Below the pieces are notes generated by a model. The model had not been told where the DNA came from. It saw only the letters and a program-made list of their open reading frames with translations, and did no database searches. Source: an uncultured Coriobacteriaceae bacterium (GTDB lineage Bacteria; Actinomycetota; Coriobacteriia; Coriobacteriales; QAMH01). From it: a stretch of 6,749 nucleotides of DNA. Below are positions 1-5,706 of this stretch, piece after piece. The first letter of the stretch is position 1; each line of letters begins with the position of its first letter. A program made the translations under genes and the position numbers. Location of the stretch: the NCBI GenBank assembly GCA_902796975.1, contig CADBRF010000043.1, positions 1-6,749 on the forward strand, written 5' to 3'.

Positions 1-3000
1 CGTCAAGAGCCGCCTCGACCTCATCCATGATGAAGAAGGGAGTCTTGCGCACCCGGTAAACCGAGAAAAGCAGGGCAAGGGCGACGAGTGACTGCTCACC
101 ACCGGAGAGAAGCGACTGTTTGCGCACGGCTTTGCCCCGTGGCTGCGCATGGATCTCCACGCCCGTGGTCTCAGGGCTATCTGGATCGGTCAATTCGAGC
201 GACCCATGACCGCCCGGGAACAGCAAGCCGAAAGTTTCTACGAAATTGCTGTTGACCTTCTCGAAGGTCTCGATGAACTGGTTGCGCATCTTGCGGTCGA
301 TGGCTGCGACAATGCGCTTGAGCGATTTCGAGGCGCTTTCGAGGTCTTCGAGCTGGAGACCGATGAAATCACGGCGGTCTTTTAGCGCGCGGTATTCCTC
401 CATGGCAACGGGATTGACCGCTCCAAGGCGCTTGATCTTGTTGCGGAGCTTCTCCGCCTGCGCCTCGGTCTCTTCCCGATTTTCCGGTGCGGGAAGCTCC
501 AGCGCGACATCGAGCAGGACACCCTTTTCGGAGATGGTCTTTACCGCGGTGTCAACCTGGACCTCGAGTTTGCCTTTCTCAATGCGCACCTTAGAAAGCG
601 TCTCGGTTGCCTGGTCGAGCTTCTTCTTGGACTCCACCACGACAGAACGTGCGTCTTCGATAGCCCGGCGCAAATCACCCTGGCCAGCCTCCTCGAGCTG
701 GGCGCGGTCAGCAAGAACATCGCCAGTGCGGCAGATATGTTCGCGAAGCTCTGTGAGCTGACCATAGAGGGGTTCCACGCGAAGGCGGAGAATCTCGAGG
801 CTTTCCTCGGTCTGGCGAGAAACAGCAAGAGAAGTGGCGAGCTTTTCCAGCTCAGAAGAAAGACTTTGGATCTGTCGGTTGAGATGTGACTCGCGCTCGC
901 GCACAGTGGCAAGCTCCACCCGGATGGAAGAAAGCGATTCCGTGTACGTGCCCTCGCGCTCGATGAGCTGGCTGCGATGGTCTCGGATACGGGCGAGCTT
1001 TTCCTCCGCCTCGTCATGTTCCTTTTTCAATGTCTGATGAAGTTCTTCGAGCTCCTGAACCTGAGCGCGGGCGGCAGCGCAGTTCTCTTGGATGCCCTTG
1101 CGACGATCGTCTACGGCTGCGCGCTCGCGAGAGAGCGTGGAGAGCGTCTGCTCGAGCCTGCCAATATCTTGGCGAACCGCGTTCATCTCCCCTTTAGCCG
1201 AGGCAAGGTGCTGAGAGGTCTCCACGCCAGCAGCCTGGGCAGCGGCGAGCATCTCATCTGCCTGCTCGAGCTCCGTCTTTGCATCTGCAGACTTCTTCTC
1301 GCATGCGGGAATAGATGCGCGTACGTCGGAGATGCGGCGTTTGCGGGCGAGCACGCCCTCGGAGTTTGTTGCCTGAGCGCCGAGCACAATCTTCCCATTC
1401 GGCCAGACAACCGCCAGGTCGGGCGTCACATATCTGACATGTGCATGCTCATGCTCCGCCGCCTCGAGGGCTTCGTCGATGCTGTCAACCAGATAGACAT
1501 CGCCGAAGAGAGCCTGGGCAACGTGCTCATTGGCAGCGTCGTATTCAAGCAAGTCAAGCAAGCGTTGCCCCGTTGAGCTTCCAGCGCGAGCGACTTGGTT
1601 GCCTACGAGTGGCATGAGAGAGAGGATACCTGTGAGGTTGGACTCGCGATCTTTGACCATCGCGGCAAGCTTCGAAGCAGCAGCGGAATCCGTCATCGTA
1701 ACGCCATAGATATCCGCTCCAAGCAGGTACTCAACAAGGGGTTCGACCTCGGGGGGAGCGGCGAAGAGCTCGGAGAGCGGCGAAACGATGCCCGCAAGCT
1801 CGTCTTTGTGGTCGAGCACCCAGGCATGCAGGGGGTTGGTCTCATCAAAAGCGCGGTCAATCTGCTGCAGGCCCTTGAGCTCGGTGTTAAGGGACTGAAG
1901 GGCGGAGCGGGCGTCATCGACCGCTTTACGGGCGGAATCACGGTGGGTTGTCGCCGTGTTAATGGACTGGCGAGCAGCATCAGCTTCTGCCTGCAGGTTC
2001 TCAACCTTCTCGCTCAGGTCCGCGAGATGGCCTTTCTGCTCATCGAGCGAGGACCGGGTAGCGACAAGGCGCTCGTCAATCTGCTTAGCGCGGTCCGCAA
2101 GCAGGCCGTCTTCAACGTCTGCCCCCGAAAGGCGTTCCTGCGCCTTGACCGACTTGAGCTTGCAGTCGTCAATGGCACGCGCCTTGGAACGGACAAGACT
2201 CGACATCTTGCCCATCTCGGCATCAGCGGATTTCCGCTGGAGGTGAAGGTCTCCCGACTCTGTCTGGAGTGTCGAGAGCTGGCTTTCGAGCTCGGTGCGA
2301 CGGGCAGTAGTCTCACGTTGCTGGTCTTTGGCCTCCTCCAGCTGCGAAGATGCCTCTTTCACGCGCGCATCGGACCGGTGAATGGTCTGTCTGAGCTCGG
2401 AGAGGCGGGTGACCATGTTACGCCCCTTCTCCTCAAGGAGGAGCATGCCCGCATCAAGACGCTGGAGCGCAAGCTGGCTTCTGCGGCGCTGCTCGTTGAT
2501 ATCCCCGACGAACAGGCCTTTCTCCTCGAGAAGACGTTGGTATTTGTTCAGTTCCTCGTCACGCTCGTTGGCTTGCAGGCGTGCCAGCTCGACGGCAGCG
2601 TCCGCCTCCTTCTCGCGCCGCTCGGCATCTTCCCACGATGCTTGCTGGATGCGCAGGTCGTCAACAGCGAGGGTAAGCTCGATTTCTCGGAGCTCCCCAT
2701 CAAGCTGCTCGTGCTGGCGGGCCTTCTTGGCCTGTCGTTCGAGCGGCTTCAGCTGGCGGTCAAGCTCACCCGCAAGGTCTTTTACGCGCACGAGTTCGGC
2801 ATCGAGATTCTTGAGCTTGCGTTCGCTCTTCTCCTTGCGCTTGCGATGTTTGAGAATGCCCGCGGCCTCCTCAATAAGGATACGGCGGTCTTCGGGACGC
2901 CCACGGAGCGCATTCTGGAGCGTGCCCTGGGAGATGATTGAGTGCGCATCGCGACCCAAGCCAGAATCGTTGAGAATATCGAGGACATCGGTGAGACGCG

Positions 3001-3355
3001 AGGGGCTGTTGTTGATGAGGTATTCGCTCTCGCCACTGCGGTACATCCGGCGCGTGATAACGACTTCGTTGAAGTCGAGAGGCAAGGTGCCATCGGAATT
3101 GTCGAGAACAAGATCGACTTCGGCAAGGCTCACAGCCTTGCGGGCGGATGACCCGGCGAAGATGACATCCTCCATGGAAGTCCCGCGGAGCTGCTTGGCA
3201 CTCTGCTCGCCCAGAACCCAGAGCACAGCATCGGAAATATTCGATTTGCCCGATCCATTAGGGCCAACGACAACGGTAAGACCTGGCTCAAGCCGCAGGA
3301 CAGACCGGTCTGCGAACGATTTAAAGCCTTTGAGCACGAGCGATTTGAGATACAC
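1..3355 (-). CDS. smc: Chromosome segregation protein SMC (C-terminus cut by left window edge)
   Basis: SMC is the ATPase of the bacterial SMC-ScpAB condensin, which loads on and organises the chromosome in the cytoplasm. The frame is open without a stop from a GTG at 3355 to the window edge (1118 codons). The N-terminus VYLKSLVLKGFKSFAD matches the family's usual MYLKSL start, and an AAGGA lies 5 nt upstream, so I take the GTG as the start. Walker A GPNGSGKS is at residues 31-38 and the Q-loop Gln at about 143 (SIISQG). The first coiled-coil arm spans about 170-515, the hinge about 519-660 and the second arm about 660-975. RLGAVNPVAMEEY is near 976-988, the ABC signature LSGGEQ at 1083-1088 and Walker B FFIMDEVEAALD at 1107-1118, with D1111/E1112 as the expected ATPase acidic pair. 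Family members are about 1180 residues, so roughly 60 are missing on the left. The hinge is unusual: PNGKIVLG replaces the canonical PGGSMTGG. The gene follows rnc by 135 nt and probably has its own promoter. Confidence 0.98.
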   Translation of the reverse strand, partial: MYLKSLVLKGFKSFADRSVLRLEPGLTVVVGPNGSGKSNISDAVLWVLGEQSAKQLRGTSMEDVIFAGSSARKAVSLAEVDLVLDNSDGTLPLDFNEVVITRRMYRSGESEYLINNSPSRLTDVLDILNDSGLGRDAHSIISQGTLQNALRGRPEDRRILIEEAAGILKHRKRKEKSERKLKNLDAELVRVKDLAGELDRQLKPLERQAKKARQHEQLDGELREIELTLAVDDLRIQQASWEDAERREKEADAAVELARLQANERDEELNKYQRLLEEKGLFVGDINEQRRRSQLALQRLDAGMLLLEEKGRNMVTRLSELRQTIHRSDARVKEASSQLEEAKDQQRETTARRTELESQLSTLQTESGDLHLQRKSADAEMGKMSSLVRSKARAIDDCKLKSVKAQERLSGADVEDGLLADRAKQIDERLVATRSSLDEQKGHLADLSEKVENLQAEADAARQSINTATTHRDSARKAVDDARSALQSLNTELKGLQQIDRAFDETNPLHAWVLDHKDELAGIVSPLSELFAAPPEVEPLVEYLLGADIYGVTMTDSAAASKLAAMVKDRESNLTGILSLMPLVGNQVARAGSSTGQRLLDLLEYDAANEHVAQALFGDVYLVDSIDEALEAAEHEHAHVRYVTPDLAVVWPNGKIVLGAQATNSEGVLARKRRISDVRASIPACEKKSADAKTELEQADEMLAAAQAAGVETSQHLASAKGEMNAVRQDIGRLEQTLSTLSRERAAVDDRRKGIQENCAAARAQVQELEELHQTLKKEHDEAEEKLARIRDHRSQLIEREGTYTESLSSIRVELATVRERESHLNRQIQSLSSELEKLATSLAVSRQTEESLEILRLRVEPLYGQLTELREHICRTGDVLADRAQLEEAGQGDLRRAIEDARSVVVESKKKLDQATETLSKVRIEKGKLEVQVDTAVKTISEKGVLLDVALELPAPENREETEAQAEKLRNKIKRLGAVNPVAMEEYRALKDRRDFIGLQLEDLESASKSLKRIVAAIDRKMRNQFIETFEKVNSNFVETFGLLFPGGHGSLELTDPDSPETTGVEIHAQPRGKAVRKQSLLSGGEQSLVALALLFSVYRVRKTPFFIMDEVEAALD

Positions 3356-3360
3356 AGGAT

Positions 3361-3365
3361 TCCTT
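3361..3365 (-). promoter_or_regulatory. Ribosome-binding site fixing the smc GTG start
   Basis: On the minus strand AAGGA stands 5 nt before the GTG at 3353-3355. No in-frame ATG fits the conserved YLKSL N-terminus, so this site supports GTG as the initiation codon. Confidence 0.75.
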
Positions 3366-3389
3366 GTTCGAGCTGCCACGAATGTTCAG

Positions 3390-3398
3390 ATGATACCA
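3390..3398 (-). promoter_or_regulatory. Probable extended -10 promoter element for smc
   Basis: The minus strand reads TGGTATCAT, i.e. the extended -10 form TGn followed by TATCAT (5 of 6 matches to TATAAT). Transcription would start near 3383, giving a leader of about 28 nt before the smc GTG. No good -35 is seen 16-18 nt upstream, which is tolerated by extended -10 promoters. It would let smc be expressed apart from rnc. Confidence 0.4.
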
Positions 3399-3411
3399 CA
3401 GCGCATGCATT

Positions 3412-3432
3412 CACCCTGCACGGCTCAGGGTG
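3412..3432 (-). other. Small inverted repeat in the rnc-smc gap
   Basis: Arms CACCCTG (3412-3418) and CAGGGTG (3426-3432) form a perfect 7-bp stem with a 7-nt loop. No T-run follows on either strand, so it is not a canonical intrinsic terminator. It lies just upstream of the proposed smc promoter. Its role is unknown: it could cap the rnc message, serve as an RNase III substrate, or be chance. Confidence 0.3.
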
Positions 3433-3450
3433 CGGATGCCTCCAGCGCTA

Positions 3451-3476
3451 CGGGCGCGAGCTCCAGCCAGCGCCCG
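3451..3476 (-). other. GC-rich inverted repeat just after the rnc stop
   Basis: Arms CGGGCGC (3451-3457) and GCGCCCG (3470-3476) form a perfect 7-bp GC stem around a 12-nt loop, starting 14 nt after the rnc stop codon. There is no T-tract downstream on the minus strand. It may stabilise the 3' end of the plsX-rnc message. A terminator role is weakly supported. Confidence 0.3.
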
Positions 3477-3490
3477 CCTCAGGCTGCAAG

Positions 3491-4204
3491 CTATTTTCGA
3501 AACGTCTTTAGCGCTTCTGCGGCAGCAGCCGCCTCGGCGCCCTTCTTGGTACGGCCCTTGCCCTGTCCTCGCACTTTGCCGTTGACGCGAACCACAGCGA
3601 CGAAGGTGCGGTCGTGCGAGGGGCCGATTTCATCCACAATCTCGTATTCAGAGGTCATACGACGAGCCTGGGTTATCTCCTGCAACACCGACTTGGGGTT
3701 TTCCTCCTTCACCGCCAGATCGCGGCTGATGAGGGGACCCAGCATTTTCAGAGACCACGTACGCGCGGGTTCGATGCCGCCATCCAAGAACAGGGCGGCA
3801 ACCAGCGCCTCGAAGACATTCTCCAGCGCGGAGTGCAGGCCACGGGCGCTCGTGTTGAGCTCACTTTCGCCGAAGATGATGCAATCGGCGATGCCAGCCT
3901 CTTTTGCCACGTCGGAAAGCGTGGAACCGGAGACGAGCGCTACCTTGATATGGGTAAGACCACCTTCATCGAGGTCTGGATAGCGCATGAAAACCTCTTC
4001 GGCGATGATGGCACCGAGGATGGAATCTCCCAGAAATTCCAAGCGTTCGTAGTTGCTCACGCGCTCCTGCGGCTCTCCCGCAGACGGATGCGTGATGGCG
4101 ACTTCGAGAATGCCCGGATCTTTGAACTTGTAGCCGAGTATCTCCTCCGCCCGCGCCACCCTATCGGAAAACGCAGGGTCGTAGTGGACGTTAGGCAGGC
4201 TCAT
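3491..4204 (-). CDS. rnc: Ribonuclease III
   Basis: RNase III is a double-strand-specific endoribonuclease that separates 16S and 23S rRNA precursors and cuts structured mRNAs; it acts as a cytoplasmic homodimer with Mg2+. The product is 237 residues, normal for the family. The nuclease domain (about 15-160) carries the signature NYERLEFLGDS at 51-61, including E53 and D60 (E. coli E38 and D45). EGGLTHIK follows at about 80-87, with E80 at the E65 position, and the second acidic cluster is ENVFEAL, with E132 at E. coli E117. The residue aligned with E. coli D114 is Asn (N129, codon AAT). A complete dsRNA-binding domain spans about 168-237 (NPKSVLQE; KGRTKKGAEAAAAAEAL). The ATG overlaps the plsX TGA by 4 nt (ATGA), with AGGAGG 8 nt upstream inside plsX, indicating translational coupling. 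The stop is TAG. Confidence 0.98.
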   Translation of the reverse strand: MSLPNVHYDPAFSDRVARAEEILGYKFKDPGILEVAITHPSAGEPQERVSNYERLEFLGDSILGAIIAEEVFMRYPDLDEGGLTHIKVALVSGSTLSDVAKEAGIADCIIFGESELNTSARGLHSALENVFEALVAALFLDGGIEPARTWSLKMLGPLISRDLAVKEENPKSVLQEITQARRMTSEYEIVDEIGPSHDRTFVAVVRVNGKVRGQGKGRTKKGAEAAAAAEALKTFRK

Positions 4205-5214
4205 GAACGAGCCTCCTCTCCGTTAATCTCCTGAATAGCTTCTGCAATGCGGGCAGGCATGTCCATGCGCACTGCCTGTGCCGTTGCCGCAATGCCCGAA
4301 GCGATGGCAGTTGCCGTGCTGGAGCCGTGCCCGATGAGGCAGACGCCCTTGACGCCCAAAAGCTGCGCTCCACCGTAATCATCCGAAGAAAGCATATTGG
4401 CGACTTTGCCGAGCGCCGGCTTTACCAATGCGCCGCCGATCTTTGCGCGCGTGGAGGACATGATTTCGGCTTTGACAGCCTTGAGCAGGGTCTTTGCCGT
4501 CCCCTCGATGGTCTTGAGCGCCACGTTGCCCGTGAACCCGTCAGTGACGATGACATCGACCTTGCCAGAGAGGAGGTCGTTGCCTTCGACATTCCCCTGG
4601 AAGTTGGGGACATTCTCCTGCATCAGGCCGAAACACTCCTGGGCGAACTTATTGCCCTTGGTGTCTTCGGAACCAATATTGAGCAAGCCCACCGTGGGGT
4701 TCTCGATGCCAAGAACGAGATGACTGTAGATCTGCCCCATGCGAGCGAACTGAACAAGGTATTCTGGCCGGCAGTCTGCATTGGCACCGAGATCTGTGAA
4801 GATGGTGTGCTTGCCGACGCCGGTAGGCATGACCGATGCAAGCGCGGGACGCTTGACGCCTTTTATCTGACGGATGACAAGCGTTGCCGCCGCCATGCAG
4901 GCGCCCGTTGACCCTGCGGAAAAGAAGCCCTGGGCTTCGCCATCGCGCACGAGCCGACAACCGACCACGATAGAGGAATCTTTCTTATGACGCACAGCGT
5001 TGACAGGATGCTCTCCCATGCCAATGACCTCGGTGGTCACCTGGGCGATGACGCGCTCGTGTTCGCGAGCGAATGGCTCGACGACCTCTTGTGGACCCGC
5101 GAGCACAACAGTGAGCTCAGGGTCTGCAGCAAGTGCCTGCGCAGTGCCATCCAGGACGACGCCGGGGGCGTTATCGCCACCCATCGCATCGACGACAATC
5201 TTTACGTCTGCCAT
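4201..5214 (-). CDS. plsX: Phosphate acyltransferase PlsX
   Basis: PlsX converts acyl-ACP and inorganic phosphate into acyl-phosphate, the donor used by the membrane acyltransferase PlsY in the first step of glycerophospholipid synthesis. It is a soluble protein that associates peripherally with the membrane. The 337-residue product has the usual family length. Diagnostic motifs are VDAMGGDNAP at 8-17, RHKKDSSIVVG at 75-85, FFSAGSTGACMAA at about 97-109, VTDGFTGNVALK in the C-terminal half and LLGVKGVCLIGHGSS further on. The ATG at 5214 follows AAGGAG by 5 nt. It sits downstream of rpmF beyond a terminator-like hairpin and overlaps rnc by 4 nt. The fabD, fabG and acpP genes that often sit between plsX and rnc in Firmicutes are absent here. 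No dedicated plsX promoter is evident, so expression may rely on readthrough from rpmF or on a promoter I cannot recognise. Confidence 0.98.
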   Translation of the reverse strand: MADVKIVVDAMGGDNAPGVVLDGTAQALAADPELTVVLAGPQEVVEPFAREHERVIAQVTTEVIGMGEHPVNAVRHKKDSSIVVGCRLVRDGEAQGFFSAGSTGACMAAATLVIRQIKGVKRPALASVMPTGVGKHTIFTDLGANADCRPEYLVQFARMGQIYSHLVLGIENPTVGLLNIGSEDTKGNKFAQECFGLMQENVPNFQGNVEGNDLLSGKVDVIVTDGFTGNVALKTIEGTAKTLLKAVKAEIMSSTRAKIGGALVKPALGKVANMLSSDDYGGAQLLGVKGVCLIGHGSSTATAIASGIAATAQAVRMDMPARIAEAIQEINGEEARS

Positions 5215-5290
5215 AGCTACTCCTTGTCTTGAACCGCCAGCTTTGGCTCATGGAAACCAGTGCCGTTCCTTCTCCCTGGCGTCTGTAATC

Positions 5291-5322
5291 AAAAAGCCAG
5301 CCCCATGAGGTGGAGCTGGCTT
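5291..5322 (-). terminator. Intrinsic terminator/attenuator between rpmF and plsX
   Basis: On the minus strand an 11-bp stem (AAGCCAGCTCC pairing with GGGGCTGGCTT, one T-G wobble) with the 7-nt loop ACCTCAT is followed by a run of five T. It begins 30 nt after the rpmF stop and lies 77 nt before the plsX start. The shape is that of a rho-independent terminator. Because plsX follows on the same strand without an obvious promoter, it may act as a partial terminator that lowers plsX-rnc expression relative to L32. Confidence 0.8.
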
Positions 5323-5351
5323 CTTCATTGCGCATTGCTATGCTGAGAGGG

Positions 5352-5531
5352 TTACTCGACCTCGATGATCTGACGGTCGCGATAGTAGCCGCAATGAGGG
5401 CACACGTAATGAGGGCGCTTGGGCTCACCGCACTGAGGGCACGCGGAAAGCGTAACCTTCTTGATGCGGCTATTAGCCGAACGACGGGAATGCGTATGAG
5501 ACCTGCTGGTCCGCTGTTTAGGTACTGCCAT
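5352..5531 (-). CDS. rpmF: 50S ribosomal protein L32
   Basis: L32 is a small zinc-ribbon protein of the large ribosomal subunit. The frame encodes 59 residues beginning MAVPKQRTSRSHTHSRRSAN, the typical L32 N-terminus rich in basic and serine residues. Four cysteines form the zinc ribbon: C31-x2-C34 and C44-x2-C47 (CPQC and CPHC). This is therefore the zinc-binding (C+) form, not a cysteine-free paralogue. The tail is RDRQIIEVE, ending at TAA. The ATG follows AAAGGAA by 6 nt. A good promoter lies upstream at 5600-5627 and an intrinsic terminator downstream at 5291-5322, so rpmF may form a short, abundant transcript. Linkage of rpmF with plsX is common across bacteria. Confidence 0.97.
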   Translation of the reverse strand: MAVPKQRTSRSHTHSRRSANSRIKKVTLSACPQCGEPKRPHYVCPHCGYYRDRQIIEVE

Positions 5532-5599
5532 GTCTGCTTCCTTTCACACACGGAGGCAGCCCATTGGCCGCTCCGGATATTCTGAGCACGCGAAAGTGA

Positions 5600-5627
5600 A
5601 TTGTAACACGACGGGACTATCTTGCAA
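5600..5627 (-). promoter_or_regulatory. Probable sigma-70-type promoter of rpmF
   Basis: On the minus strand the -35 is TTGCAA (5622-5627, 4 of 6 matches), the spacer is 16 nt and the -10 is TACAAT (5600-5605, 5 of 6). A TGT just before the -10 gives an extended -10 (TGn). Transcription would start near 5593, leaving a leader of about 62 nt before the rpmF ATG. Confidence 0.7.
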
Positions 5628-5640
5628 GGATTTTCCTTGC
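5624..5640. repeat. Perfect inverted repeat overlapping the rpmF -35
   Basis: The arms GCAAGGA (5624-5630) and TCCTTGC (5634-5640) are perfect 7-bp complements around a 3-nt AT centre. Four bases are shared with the -35 hexamer at 5622-5627. It could be an operator, or a hairpin at the end of the upstream methyltransferase message. It has no T-tract, so it is not a convincing terminator. Confidence 0.45.
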
Positions 5641-5706
5641 GGATGCCCCTCTCGTCCCCCTGAGTGCACCATTTAGGCAGCGAACAGCATGTGCCGAAGA
5701 ACTACC

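Noticed and set aside
1595..2941. A long plus-strand open frame (about 448 codons) opposite smc
   Set aside because: It is in exact register with the smc codons, so a stop in it requires TTA, CTA or TCA in smc, codons that are rare here. The minus-strand frame has all SMC motifs; the plus frame shows no family resemblance.
2382..3983. A 533-codon plus-strand open frame opposite smc, the gap and half of rnc
   Set aside because: It crosses two well-supported minus-strand genes and their intergenic gap, and its translation is dominated by Ser and Arg, as expected for the antisense of coiled-coil codons.
3614..4234. A plus-strand open frame antisense to rnc, and similar ones antisense to plsX and the methyltransferase
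   Set aside because: They are shadows of conserved minus-strand genes, without recognisable domains.
5171..5551. A minus-strand frame of 126 codons spanning rpmF, the gap and the plsX start
   Set aside because: It overlaps rpmF and the terminator in another frame; L32 with its four zinc cysteines and the PlsX motifs explain the region.
5624..5640. The inverted repeat as an intrinsic terminator for the methyltransferase gene
   Set aside because: No T-tract follows on the minus strand (the next bases are AAGATAGT), and it overlaps a good promoter -35.
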